Source: Acinetobacter sp. NIPH 2699 (GTDB lineage: Bacteria > Pseudomonadota > Gammaproteobacteria > Pseudomonadales > Moraxellaceae). Taken from it: a stretch of 64,000 nt of DNA. Positions 35,047 to 44,190 of the stretch are shown piece by piece. Within the stretch, counting starts at the first letter, position 1. Each line of letters begins with the position of its first letter. The stretch lies in contig NZ_JAKZGL010000003.1 of the NCBI RefSeq assembly GCF_022549355.1, positions 186,001-250,000 of the forward strand, in the 5' to 3' direction. The notes beneath the pieces were generated by a model. The model saw only the letters and a program-made list of their open reading frames with translations, was not told where the DNA came from and searched no databases. Position numbers and translations under genes: made by a program.

Positions 35047-36708
35047 GTGGCCCAATATATTTATACGATGAATCGAGTGTCGAAGATGGTTCCGCCTAAG
35101 CGCGAAATCTTGAAAGACATCTCTTTATCATTTTTCCCAGGCGCAAAAATTGGTGTGCTTGGTTTGAACGGTGCAGGTAAATCGACTTTGCTCCGTATTA
35201 TGGCTGGCGTAGATAAAGATTTCTCAGGTGAAGCGCGTGCACAGCCAGGAATCAAAATCGGTTACTTAGAACAAGAGCCACCATTAGATCCAAGTAAAGA
35301 TGTTCGTGGAAACGTTGAAGATGGCGTACGTGAAGCACTTGATGCTTTAGAACGTCTTGATCAAGTGTTTGCTGAATACGCTGATCCTGATGCAGATTTT
35401 GATGCACTTGCAAAAGAGCAAGAAAAATTAGAATCAATTATTCATGCATGGGATGCACATAACCTCAATAACCAACTTGAAATTGCGGCAGGTGCCTTGA
35501 ACCTTCCAGCTTGGGATGCTGATGTATCCTTACTTTCAGGTGGTGAACGTCGTCGTGTGGCACTTTGCCGTTTATTGCTATCTAAGCCTGACATGTTGCT
35601 TCTTGATGAACCGACCAACCATTTAGACGCTGAATCAGTGTCTTGGTTAGAGCGTTTCTTAAAAGACTTCCCCGGCACAATCGTTGCGATCACGCATGAC
35701 CGTTATTTCTTGGATAACGTTGCTGAGTGGATTCTTGAACTTGACCGCGGCATGGGTATTCCTTATCAAGGTAACTATACCTCTTGGCTTGAGCAGAAAA
35801 ATGCGCGTTTAGAGCAAGAAAATAAGCAAGAAGAATCTTTTGCTAAAGCATTGAAGAAAGAACTTGAATGGGTTCGCTCAAATGCCAAAGGTCAGCAAAA
35901 GAAAAACAAAGCGCGTATGGAACGTTTTGAAGAGTTAAACTCTAAAGAATTCCAACAGCGTAATGAAACCTCTGAAATCTATATTCCACCTGGTCCTCGT
36001 TTGGGGAATAAGGTTGTAGAAGTTGAAGGGATCAGCAAATCATTTGATGGTCGTCTGCTGTATAAAGACTTAACCTTTACCATACCGCCAACTGCGATTG
36101 TGGGTATTGTTGGTCCTAACGGTGCAGGTAAAACCACCCTATTCCGTATGATGACAGGTGAACAGCAACCTGATACAGGTACGGTAACTTTAGGTGAATC
36201 GGTTAAAGTGGCGTATGTGGGTCAGATTCGCGATACTTTAGATAATAATAAAACTGTTTGGGAAGAAGTTTCTGGCGGTTTAGATATCTTAAAAATCGGC
36301 GATTATGAAATTGCATCGCGTGCTTATATCGGTCGTTTTAACTTCAAAGGTCAAGATCAGCAAAAACGTGTCGGTGAGTTGTCAGGTGGTGAGCGTAATC
36401 GTTTACAACTGGCAAAAATCTTACAGTTAGGCGCAAACGTGATTTTACTGGATGAGCCATCAAACGATTTGGATATTGAGACTTTACGTGCGCTTGAGGA
36501 TGCGATTCTTGTCTTCCCAGGTACTGTAATGGTGGTATCGCATGACCGTTGGTTCTTGGATCGTATTGCGACTCATATTTTGTCATTTGAAAATGAAAAG
36601 CCTGAATTCTATGAAGGCAACTATGCAGAATATGAAGCCTATCGTCAGTCACGTTTAGGTGATGAGGCAACGGCCAAACGTTCGAAGTATAAAAAGATTA
36701 CAGGTTAA
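35047..36708 (+). CDS. ettA: Energy-dependent translational throttle protein EttA
   Basis: 553 residues, an ABC-F ATPase without membrane segments that binds the ribosomal E site and tunes translation elongation to ATP supply. Two nucleotide-binding domains are present: Walker A GLNGAGKST and signature LSGGERRR in the first, GPNGAGKTT and LSGGERNR in the second, joined by a charged linker (KKNKARMERFEEL). The start is taken as GTG 35047 (VAQYIYTMNRVSK), with GAGGAG seven to thirteen bases upstream; this matches the family N-terminus. Length agrees with E. coli EttA. A terminator follows. Confidence 0.95.
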   Translation: MAQYIYTMNRVSKMVPPKREILKDISLSFFPGAKIGVLGLNGAGKSTLLRIMAGVDKDFSGEARAQPGIKIGYLEQEPPLDPSKDVRGNVEDGVREALDALERLDQVFAEYADPDADFDALAKEQEKLESIIHAWDAHNLNNQLEIAAGALNLPAWDADVSLLSGGERRRVALCRLLLSKPDMLLLDEPTNHLDAESVSWLERFLKDFPGTIVAITHDRYFLDNVAEWILELDRGMGIPYQGNYTSWLEQKNARLEQENKQEESFAKALKKELEWVRSNAKGQQKKNKARMERFEELNSKEFQQRNETSEIYIPPGPRLGNKVVEVEGISKSFDGRLLYKDLTFTIPPTAIVGIVGPNGAGKTTLFRMMTGEQQPDTGTVTLGESVKVAYVGQIRDTLDNNKTVWEEVSGGLDILKIGDYEIASRAYIGRFNFKGQDQQKRVGELSGGERNRLQLAKILQLGANVILLDEPSNDLDIETLRALEDAILVFPGTVMVVSHDRWFLDRIATHILSFENEKPEFYEGNYAEYEAYRQSRLGDEATAKRSKYKKITG

Positions 36709-36720
36709 TACCTGATATAA

Positions 36721-36748
36721 AAAAACCAGCCTAAGGGCTGGTTTTTTT
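36721..36748 (+). terminator. Terminator of ettA
   Basis: AAAAACCAGCC and GGGCTGGTTTTT form a stem around a three-base loop, followed by a T run. Confidence 0.92.
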
Positions 36749-36752
36749 ATTA

Positions 36753-36788
36753 ATGTAATTTTATTACATGCACATTGCTTGTTATAGT
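36753..36788 (+). promoter_or_regulatory. Operator and promoter of czcI copy 1
   Basis: The perfect inverted repeat ATGTAATTTTATTACAT (36753-36769) is followed 13 bases later by TTGTTATAGT, whose TATAGT (36783-36788) is a likely -10 box. With a 17-base spacer the -35 would lie inside the operator, so a repressor bound here would block the promoter. The same unit occurs at 37850-37885. Confidence 0.7.
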
Positions 36789-36816
36789 AAGGCAAATTTT
36801 GACCAATTGGTGAAAC

Positions 36817-37224
36817 GTGCGACGTTGCGCTGTATTTATGACACTCTTGCTAAGTTTGTTCATATTCCAAAGTATTTGGAATGTGGCAGCGGCTTATTGC
36901 AGTCATGAAACGATAAGCAAACCAACGATAGCCGTTACTCATTTCGGTCATCATCTTTTAGAAAGTTCAAAAGATCAGGTGAGTTCTTTCACTGCGACTG
37001 AAGAGACAGTGGACATATTCAAACCGCTGAACCTGCAAGATCACCATGATCATTTGCCATCATGTTTCCATGTGGTTGTGATCTCAACGCAGCAACAGCT
37101 TGATGAACCCATTTTTCAGACGCAAAAATTAGAACAAAAATATTACTGGTCTAACTTTTACCAGTCTCCGTATTTGTCTGGATTAAACCCTCCTCCTGTA
37201 TTCACCTCGCTTTCGGTGGGGTAG
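36817..37224 (+). CDS. czcI: CzcI-like metal-efflux accessory protein, copy 1
   Basis: 135 residues. A signal peptide (MRRCAVFMTLLLSLFIFQSIWNVAAA) is followed by YCSHE, HFGHH and the His-rich HHDHLPSCFHV, matching the CzcI family found at the head of czc operons; such periplasmic proteins help set the metal response. The GTG at 36817 aligns with the start of the second copy and has GGTG ahead of it. The C-terminal half (QKYYWSNFYQSPYLS, NPPPVF) is shared with copy 2. Zn, Cd or Co binding by the His/Cys cluster is inferred. Confidence 0.8.
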   Translation: MRRCAVFMTLLLSLFIFQSIWNVAAAYCSHETISKPTIAVTHFGHHLLESSKDQVSSFTATEETVDIFKPLNLQDHHDHLPSCFHVVVISTQQQLDEPIFQTQKLEQKYYWSNFYQSPYLSGLNPPPVFTSLSVG

Positions 37225-37558
37225 CCAAAACAACCCACTAGAAATATGTCTATTTCAAAGGGTTAGTCTATTGTTAATGATGCATTTTAACCATGTAGAG
37301 CATTCTTGCTGATAGACCTCTCAATCAAATATTTGAATATTCATTCTGATGCTTTGTTGATATGTACAGCCGTGTCAAGGCTTTGCAAATCGTGATTGAG
37401 CAAAATTTTGAGATCAAAACTGCTGATTATGAGTGGACCCTCAGCCCATCCCGTGGGCGATTGAACTAGATCATCAATGAATCATTGTTATTCATTTTAT
37501 TTGAGGACTAAATTTCTCAATCAAATGAATTGAAACATGTTTAAATCAGGTGAATGTG
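37225..37558. other. Gap between the czcI copies
   Basis: About 330 bases. The only readable short frame is 37362-37469 (35 codons, MYSRVKALQ...), with no ribosome-binding site that convinces me; it may be a decayed fragment. The real small gene begins at 37559. No other structure was recognised. Confidence 0.4.
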
Positions 37559-37735
37559 ATGTCTATTAAATTAAATACAACGTTAGGTTTGATGATTTTA
37601 TTTCTTTCTGCAAGTTTGGCGAATGCTGATGGTGGTTTGATTTTTCTAGAAAAAAATCTACAGTCTCAGCAGGAAGTAAAAGCGCATCTAGAAAAGAATA
37701 TGAATCACAGCAACATTAAGCAGAAGTGTAAATAA
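37559..37735 (+). CDS. Small exported protein of unknown function in metal locus
   Basis: 58 residues. A signal peptide (MSIKLNTTLGLMILFLSASLANA) would leave a mature peptide of about 35 residues starting DGGLIFLEKNLQ, with one Cys near the end and a His-containing tail (EKNMNHSNIKQKCK). AGGTGA lies five bases ahead of ATG 37559. It sits between the two czcI copies. Its place suggests a periplasmic accessory role in metal handling, but no family is recognised and the function is inferred from position only. Confidence 0.6.
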   Translation: MSIKLNTTLGLMILFLSASLANADGGLIFLEKNLQSQQEVKAHLEKNMNHSNIKQKCK

Positions 37736-37849
37736 TCATTTTTGTGTTTAAGGAAACTGCTGACTCAAGTCGGTAGTTTCCTTTATATGTATGACTACAT
37801 GTATGATCTTATGTTGTTTTGCGAAGAGATTTTATGGCTGAACGTGTAG

Positions 37850-37885
37850 ATGTAATTTTATTACATCGAGTTTACTTGCTATAGT
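37850..37885 (+). promoter_or_regulatory. Operator and promoter of czcI copy 2
   Basis: The same perfect inverted repeat ATGTAATTTTATTACAT (37850-37866), then exactly 13 bases, then TATAGT (37880-37885) preceded by TTGC. The layout is identical to that in front of copy 1. Confidence 0.7.
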
Positions 37886-37918
37886 CCATCTGAGCAATTT
37901 TTGTCTAAAGAGAAACTT

Positions 37919-38329
37919 TTGCGTCGTTCCAGTATTTTTATCACCGTCTTGCTAAGTTTGTTCATGTTCCAAAGCCTTTGGAATGTGGCAGCAGCGTATT
38001 GCGGTCATGAAAATATCAACCAACCATCAACGTTCTCAGGCCATTTTGGGCATCATATTCCTGATGCGGCTGAAGCGACAACAACGCACATCCAAACGTC
38101 CAAACAAAATGCAACAGATTTGCCCATGCCTTTAAGTTTGCAAGATCACCACGATCATTTGCCTTCTTGTTTTCATGTGGTTACCCCTGAAGCACAGCAA
38201 CAGTTTGATGTTCCTATTTTACGAACTCAAAAATTACAACAAAAATATTATTGGTCTAACTCTTATCAGTCGCCACATTTATCAAGACCCAATCCGCCCC
38301 CTGTTCTGACCCCGCTATTGGTGGGGTAG
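37919..38329 (+). CDS. czcI: CzcI-like metal-efflux accessory protein, copy 2
   Basis: 136 residues and clearly related to copy 1: signal peptide (MRRSSIFITVLLSLFMFQSLWNVAAA), YCGHEN, SGHFGHH, HHDHLPSCFHV and the closing QKYYWSNSYQSPHLSR, NPPPVLTPLLVG. The TTG at 37919 corresponds to the GTG of copy 1; an in-frame TTG at 37901 is an alternative. It directly precedes czcC and is probably the first gene of czcICBA. The mid-region between residues 40 and 70 has diverged most. The two copies arose by tandem duplication that included the promoter. Confidence 0.8.
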   Translation: MRRSSIFITVLLSLFMFQSLWNVAAAYCGHENINQPSTFSGHFGHHIPDAAEATTTHIQTSKQNATDLPMPLSLQDHHDHLPSCFHVVTPEAQQQFDVPILRTQKLQQKYYWSNSYQSPHLSRPNPPPVLTPLLVG

Positions 38330-38374
38330 CCGAAAAATAGCCCACCGCAACTTTATTTATTTGCGGGGCTTTAT

Positions 38375-39808
38375 ATGTCTTTAAGTTTAAATCAGCGTAT
38401 CTCTGCGTTTAACAACCATACGCTAAAAAATCCTATCCATGCATCGCCATTCAAATGGTCAGTATTGGGTCTTGCTTTAACGATGCTGGTTTTTAGCCAA
38501 TCCGTTACAGCAGGCTCCTTACTCGATGCGAATCTGAATCTAACATCCGCAAACGCGGTAAAGCGCAGTGCTCATTTTGAGCAGATTTTAGAACAAGTCC
38601 GTGCATATCAGGCCAATCAGTCGAGCTGGCAAATACAGCAACAGATGGCCAGTACGCAACTGAAGCAAAGTGGTTTATGGGCGAACCCAAGTATTTCGAT
38701 TGAGCAAACAGGTTTACAAAGTGATCAAGATCGAGAGTTGGCGATTGGTATTTCCCAGCCTTTAGATGTGTTTGGACAACGTAAAGCGGCACAAAAAGTG
38801 GCTCGGCTTTCGGGCAATCAAGTCGATTTAGATCAGCAACGTTATAACGCTGAACTCGAATTGATTGTGCAATATGTTTGGTCACAAGTGGCTTTGTTAC
38901 AGTTGGAAAAATCAGTGATTGCCGAGCAATTACAAGTCAGCCAGCAGAATTTAGATGCTTCTCAAAAACGTTATCAGGCAGGTGGTATTGCCCAAGTGGA
39001 TGTTGAGCGGATTCGAATTGCACATTTAGAAAATCAGCGGATTTATCAACAAGCCGATTTACAGCTACAAGTGGCTCAAAAGCAATTGGCGAGCCTGTGG
39101 GGAGAAACTTCCAGTCAATTTGCAATTGCCCCAACGGTGACGGAATTGTGGTCACAGGCAATAGGCATCAAGGCGGTGGCTGAGCAAAATGAAAATCTAT
39201 TTGAGCGAGGTTTACAGTTAGAAACCCAGCGTCAACAAGCACATATTGATCAACTCAAAGCACAATCTCGTCCACAACCGATCATGACCTTGGGTGTCAA
39301 TCGCACACGTTCGGTGGATCAAAACACTGAAAATCAAATTCTTTTAGGCGTTGAAATCCCCCTCAATATTTTCAATTCGCAGAAGTATGGCGTTCAGATT
39401 GCTGAGGCAAAACAAACCTTGATCCAACAGCAACAACGTTCTTATCGCCAGCAAAATCAGATGGATATTGAGGTTCGCCTAGTTGAAATGAAAGGCTTGC
39501 AAGCGCAATTCCAGCAGCTTGATGATCAACAAATTCCACTTGCGAATCAAGTTCAACAAAAGACTTTACAAGGTTTTCGTTTAGGCAAATTTTCAGTGAC
39601 GGATGTGCAGCAAGCCACGATGCAGCTACAAGACGTTCGTTTACGTAAAGTGCAACTGCTTAAACAAGCATGGCAACTCAGTATCGAAGTACAAAGTGCG
39701 CGGATGGGACTTCCAACTGAACAAATCACCGCAAAAGATGCCTTGATGCAATTGAATCAACGCATATGGCAACAAAGTAATGCTTTCCCAACCCAAGTAG
39801 GAGAATAA
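38375..39808 (+). CDS. czcC: CzcC, outer-membrane factor of metal RND pump
   Basis: 477 residues of the TolC-like outer-membrane efflux family. A long N-terminal signal region (to about residue 50, VTAGSLLDANLNL) precedes two repeats of Gln/Ala-rich coiled coil typical of the trimeric periplasmic tunnel (QQRYNAELELIVQYVWSQVALLQ, LVEMKGLQAQFQQLDDQQIPLANQ). In the CzcCBA complex it forms the exit duct through which Zn, Co or Cd leaves the cell. It is four bases from czcB and presumably co-transcribed with it. Confidence 0.9.
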   Translation: MSLSLNQRISAFNNHTLKNPIHASPFKWSVLGLALTMLVFSQSVTAGSLLDANLNLTSANAVKRSAHFEQILEQVRAYQANQSSWQIQQQMASTQLKQSGLWANPSISIEQTGLQSDQDRELAIGISQPLDVFGQRKAAQKVARLSGNQVDLDQQRYNAELELIVQYVWSQVALLQLEKSVIAEQLQVSQQNLDASQKRYQAGGIAQVDVERIRIAHLENQRIYQQADLQLQVAQKQLASLWGETSSQFAIAPTVTELWSQAIGIKAVAEQNENLFERGLQLETQRQQAHIDQLKAQSRPQPIMTLGVNRTRSVDQNTENQILLGVEIPLNIFNSQKYGVQIAEAKQTLIQQQQRSYRQQNQMDIEVRLVEMKGLQAQFQQLDDQQIPLANQVQQKTLQGFRLGKFSVTDVQQATMQLQDVRLRKVQLLKQAWQLSIEVQSARMGLPTEQITAKDALMQLNQRIWQQSNAFPTQVGE

Positions 39809-39812
39809 CCGA

Positions 39813-41060
39813 ATGAGTATCAACCAAAAAATGCGTTCTCAATGGGTTTGGATTGCCATCATTGTTGTGGTGACAGTGCTCTTGGCCAGTGTGCTGTTGT
39901 GGAATAGTAAAAGTAAAACCACTGCAAATACGGAACATGGAGAACAAGGACATTCTCATCAGGAAAATGAACAAGATGAGCATGCACATGATGAAGAGGG
40001 TGAGGAGCATGATTCTGAAGAAGGCTTAAGTCTGAGCACAGCGCAAATGCAGCAACATAGCGTCAAACTTGCTCAAGTTGCACTCGGTGAAGTCAATCAA
40101 GTGCAGAGTTTCCCAGCGAAGTTAGTGGTGAATACCGACCGTCAAGCCCACGTTTCTCCAAGCTTTGCAGGGCGTGTTGAGGCTGTATATGTGGAGTTGG
40201 GTCAACAGGTCAAGCGTGGTCAAGCATTGGCAAACTTGCTTGTGCCTGATTTGGTTGATCAACAGGCCAATCTGCAAATTGCTCAAACTAACTTAGATCT
40301 GGCAAAACAGGATTACGAGCGTGAGCGCAGTTTGTGGTCACAAGGTATTTCTGCAAAGCAGGATGAACAACGTGCATATAACGCTTATCGCCAAGCACAA
40401 ATTCAGGTGCAAGCTGCGCGTTCGCGTTTAACCGCATTTGGGGCGGGTTCTGGTTCAAATGGTCGTTATACCTTAACCGCGCCGATCAATGGGGTGATCA
40501 GCAATAAAGATATTGTCATTGGAGAGAATGTTCAATTAGCGGATCAACTGTTCATTATTGATCAGCTTGATCAACTTTGGCTGGAGTTTATTTTACCGAC
40601 CATGGCCAATGTTAGTGTGCAGCCGAATCAGCAAATTCATTTTAAATCACTACAAACTGGTAATCGCTTTAATGCTCAAGTTCAAAGTTTAACGACTGAG
40701 GCAGATGCACAAACGGGGCGCTTACAAATTCGTGCCAAAGTTTCCTCTAATGCATCCGAGTTACGTCCAAACTTGATGGTCAATGTTGAACTGCAAGCAG
40801 GTTCAAAAGCATCGGTAATGCGCGTCAGCGCAGAAGCGATACAGCAAGTTGAAGGGAAAGACGTGGTCTTTGTTGCGAAATCAAATCAGGAAAAAGGTTT
40901 TGACTTTGTAGCAGTGCCTGTACAAATCGGTCAGCGTACCCAAGATGGTCAATGGGTTGAAATTACCCAAGGTTTAACGGCTGGGCAATCCTACGTTGCA
41001 ACGGGCAGTTTCTTGTTGAAATCAGAACTTGAGAAAGGAGAGGCTGAACATGGGCACTAA
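39813..41060 (+). CDS. czcB: CzcB, periplasmic adaptor of metal RND pump
   Basis: 415 residues. An N-terminal membrane segment (WVWIAIIVVVTVLLASVLLW) is followed by a striking His/Glu/Asp-rich stretch at about residues 43-70 (HGEQGHSHQENEQDEHAHDEE), likely to bind metal. Then come the biotinyl-lipoyl-like, hairpin and beta-barrel domains of HlyD/CusB-type adaptors (VSPSFAGRVEAVYVELGQQVKRGQ, ISNKDIVIGENVQLADQLFII). It links CzcA to CzcC. Its end overlaps czcA by 11 bases. Confidence 0.92.
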   Translation: MSINQKMRSQWVWIAIIVVVTVLLASVLLWNSKSKTTANTEHGEQGHSHQENEQDEHAHDEEGEEHDSEEGLSLSTAQMQQHSVKLAQVALGEVNQVQSFPAKLVVNTDRQAHVSPSFAGRVEAVYVELGQQVKRGQALANLLVPDLVDQQANLQIAQTNLDLAKQDYERERSLWSQGISAKQDEQRAYNAYRQAQIQVQAARSRLTAFGAGSGSNGRYTLTAPINGVISNKDIVIGENVQLADQLFIIDQLDQLWLEFILPTMANVSVQPNQQIHFKSLQTGNRFNAQVQSLTTEADAQTGRLQIRAKVSSNASELRPNLMVNVELQAGSKASVMRVSAEAIQQVEGKDVVFVAKSNQEKGFDFVAVPVQIGQRTQDGQWVEITQGLTAGQSYVATGSFLLKSELEKGEAEHGH

Positions 41061-44000
41061 CGCTTCTCAACTCCCGAAGCCGGAAGGTTTATTTGATCGC
41101 CTGATTCAATTTGCGATCAGTAATGCCATTTGGGTCATGCTGTTTGTGATGACATGGATTGCTGTCGGTGTTTGGAGTTATCAGAAACTGCCGATTGATG
41201 CAGTGCCTGATATCACCAACACGCAGGTACAGATTAATACCCAAGCCAATGGCTATACTGCTTTAGAGGTGGAACAGCGGATTACCTATCCGATTGAAAC
41301 GGCCATGGCGGGTATTCCTGACTTAGAGCAAACTCGTTCGATTTCACGTTATGGCTTATCGCAAGTCACCATTATTTTTAAAGATGGTACCGATATTTAC
41401 TGGGCCAGACAGTTGATCAATCAACGTTTGCAGGAAGCAGATGGGCAATTGCCTGATGCTGTCGATCCCGTCATGTCGCCTGTTTCAACAGGTCTAGGTG
41501 AAATTTATCAGTGGGTGGTCAAAGCCAAGACAGGTGCGAAAAAAGAAGATGGTACGCCTTATAGTGCAATGGATTTACGTGAAATCCAAGACTGGATTGT
41601 TCGTCCGCAATTGCAGCGTGTCAAAGGTGTTGCCGAAATCAACAGTATTGGTGGCTACAATAAAACCTATATTGTTTCACCAGATTTAAAGCGTCTACAA
41701 CAGTTACAGATTTCACTTGCTGAATTTCAAACGGCCTTGCAGGAAAATAATGAAAACCGTGGTGCGGGTTTCATTGAGGAAAATGGTCAACAACTGACGG
41801 TTCGTGTGCCGGGTATGTTGGCCACGGTTGAAGACATCCAGAACATCAGTGTCAGTATTAAAAATGGTTTACCGATTCGCGTGTCAGATGTTGCAACGGT
41901 TGCGATTGGACATGACTTGCGTACAGGTGCGGCGACCTATAACGGTGAAGAAACCGTACTCGGTATCGCCATGATGATGATGGGTGAAAATAGCCGTACC
42001 GTTGCTCAGTCGGTAGATGCAAAGATCAAAGAGATTCAGTCAACGCTACCCAAAGGCGTAGAAATTGAAACGGTGTATGACCGTACCACTTTGGTCAATA
42101 AAGCCATCAAAACTGTGCAGAAGAACTTGGTTGAAGGCGCGATTCTAGTGATCGTGATTCTATTTATTTTCTTAGGAAATTTCCGCGCGGCTTTAATTAC
42201 TGCCTGTGTGATTCCACTTTCTATGTTATTCACTTTAACAGGCATGGCACAGCAGAATATCAGTGCCAACCTTATGAGCTTGGGAGCATTGGACTTCGGG
42301 ATTATTGTCGATGGTGCGGTGGTGATTGTTGAAAATTGTATTCGACGGCTAGCCGAAGCCCAACATCATGCAGGACGCTTGCTGACACGACAAGAACGTT
42401 TTAAAGAAGTCTTTCTTGCCGCAAAACAAGCACGTAAACCCTTACTGTTTGGGCAAGCCATTATTATGGTGGTGTATTTACCGATTTTTGCACTCACAGG
42501 TGTGGAAGCGAAAATGTTCCATCCGATGGCAATGACTGTGGTGATGGCATTGCTCGGTGCGATGATTCTGTCGGTGACTTTTGTTCCAGCCGCGGTTGCA
42601 TTATTCATTACCGGTGAGGTGAAAGAAAAAGAATCACGTTGGATGCAGGCTTTAAAAGGTAAATACCGACACATTTTGGATTGGGCTTATCAATTTAAAT
42701 TGGTGGTTGTGGCATTTGCCCTGAGTATTTTGGTTCTGACGGGTGTTTTAGCCACACAAATCGGCAGCGAATTTGCGCCACAACTGAGTGAAGGTGATTT
42801 CGCCGTACAACAAATGCGTTCGCCAAGTACAGGCTTAGAGCAGTCCTTGCGTATGCAGGAAAATACGGAGAAGTTGATTCTCAAAAACTTTCCTGAGGTG
42901 AAATCAGTATTTGCGCGGACAGGTACAGCAGAGGTCGCAACGGATGTGATGCCACCGAATATTTCTGATGCGGTTATTCTATTGAAACCCAAAGATCAAT
43001 GGGCAAATCCAAAAGAAAGTATTGATGCGCTGCGGACTCGCATGCAGGCATTTTTAGAAACCATCCCTGGCAATAACAGTGAGTTTTCTCAACCGATTGA
43101 ATTGCGTTTTAATGAGCTGATTTCAGGGATACGCAGTGATGTCGGGATCAAAGTGTTTGGCGATGATATGAATGTGTTGGATACCCAAGCACAAGCGATT
43201 GCCCAAAAGGTACAACTAATCTCAGGTGCAACGGCTGTAAAGGTCGAACAAACCAGTGGTTTGCCTGTACTTAATGTCGATATCAACAATGCGCTTGCTG
43301 CGCAATATGGCTTGTCGGTGAAAACCATTCAAGATGTGGTTGCGGCCAGTGTGGGCGGGCAAAATGTCGGACAGATTTTACAAGGTGACCGTCGCTTCGA
43401 TTTTGAAATCCGTTTGCCTGATAGTCAACGTACCGCACAGAACTTGGCACAGCTCCCGATTCAATTACCGAATGGTGGTTTGATTCAGTTGCAGGATGTT
43501 GCCAAAGTCGAAACGATTTCAGGGATGAGCCAAGTTGGACGTGAAAATGGTAAACGTCGCGTTATTGTGACTGCAAATGTCGAAGGACGTGATCTGGGTT
43601 CCTTTGTGCAAGAGTTACAAACAACCCTGAAACAGCAACCTTTACCCGCAGGATATTGGTTGGAATATGGCGGACAATTCGAGAACTTGGCGTCTGCGGC
43701 AGCACGTATGCAAATTGTGATTCCATTGGCATTGATTGCGATTTTCACTTTATTGATGGCGGTATTTCACAACTTTAAAGAGAGCTTACTGGTGTTTAGT
43801 GGTGTGCCATTTGCCTTGTCAGGTGGACTGGTTGCGCTGTGGTTACGAGATATTCCATTGTCGATGTCTGCGGGTGTAGGTTTTATTGCACTTTCAGGTG
43901 TGGCGGTACTGAATGGTTTGGTGATGCTGAGTTTTATTAAAGAACTTCGTGAGCAATTCGACCTACATGCCGCCACATGGCAAGGTGCGGTCTTACGTTT

Positions 44001-44190
44001 GCGTCCTGTCTTGATGACGGCTTTTGTGGCATCACTGGGCTTTATTCCAATGGCAATCGCCACTGGAACGGGTGCAGAGGTACAGCGTCCACTGGCAACT
44101 GTGGTGATCGGAGGGATTATTTCATCGACCTTACTGACTTTAGTGATCTTGCCTGTGGTGTATCGCTGGATGAATGAGAAAGCTAAATGA
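41050..44190 (+). CDS. czcA: CzcA, heavy-metal RND transporter (HME1 type)
   Basis: 1046 residues, the proton-driven inner-membrane pump of the CzcCBA complex, exporting Zn, Cd and/or Co. Twelve membrane segments and two large periplasmic loops fit the RND fold. The TM4 signature DFGIIVDGAVVIVEN near residue 415 is that of the HME1 (Zn/Co/Cd) group, not the Cu/Ag CusA group. ATG 41050 (MGTNASQLPKPEGLFDRLI) fits the family; a seven-codon longer frame exists. It overlaps czcB, so the three are one operon. Confidence 0.95.
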   Translation: MGTNASQLPKPEGLFDRLIQFAISNAIWVMLFVMTWIAVGVWSYQKLPIDAVPDITNTQVQINTQANGYTALEVEQRITYPIETAMAGIPDLEQTRSISRYGLSQVTIIFKDGTDIYWARQLINQRLQEADGQLPDAVDPVMSPVSTGLGEIYQWVVKAKTGAKKEDGTPYSAMDLREIQDWIVRPQLQRVKGVAEINSIGGYNKTYIVSPDLKRLQQLQISLAEFQTALQENNENRGAGFIEENGQQLTVRVPGMLATVEDIQNISVSIKNGLPIRVSDVATVAIGHDLRTGAATYNGEETVLGIAMMMMGENSRTVAQSVDAKIKEIQSTLPKGVEIETVYDRTTLVNKAIKTVQKNLVEGAILVIVILFIFLGNFRAALITACVIPLSMLFTLTGMAQQNISANLMSLGALDFGIIVDGAVVIVENCIRRLAEAQHHAGRLLTRQERFKEVFLAAKQARKPLLFGQAIIMVVYLPIFALTGVEAKMFHPMAMTVVMALLGAMILSVTFVPAAVALFITGEVKEKESRWMQALKGKYRHILDWAYQFKLVVVAFALSILVLTGVLATQIGSEFAPQLSEGDFAVQQMRSPSTGLEQSLRMQENTEKLILKNFPEVKSVFARTGTAEVATDVMPPNISDAVILLKPKDQWANPKESIDALRTRMQAFLETIPGNNSEFSQPIELRFNELISGIRSDVGIKVFGDDMNVLDTQAQAIAQKVQLISGATAVKVEQTSGLPVLNVDINNALAAQYGLSVKTIQDVVAASVGGQNVGQILQGDRRFDFEIRLPDSQRTAQNLAQLPIQLPNGGLIQLQDVAKVETISGMSQVGRENGKRRVIVTANVEGRDLGSFVQELQTTLKQQPLPAGYWLEYGGQFENLASAAARMQIVIPLALIAIFTLLMAVFHNFKESLLVFSGVPFALSGGLVALWLRDIPLSMSAGVGFIALSGVAVLNGLVMLSFIKELREQFDLHAATWQGAVLRLRPVLMTAFVASLGFIPMAIATGTGAEVQRPLATVVIGGIISSTLLTLVILPVVYRWMNEKAK

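Noticed and set aside
35047..35049. GTG start of ettA as unusual
   Set aside because: GTG starts are normal in this genus and the ribosome-binding site fits.
37362..37469. 35-codon open frame between the czcI copies
   Set aside because: No convincing ribosome-binding site or signal peptide, and no family; kept only as a remark on the gap.
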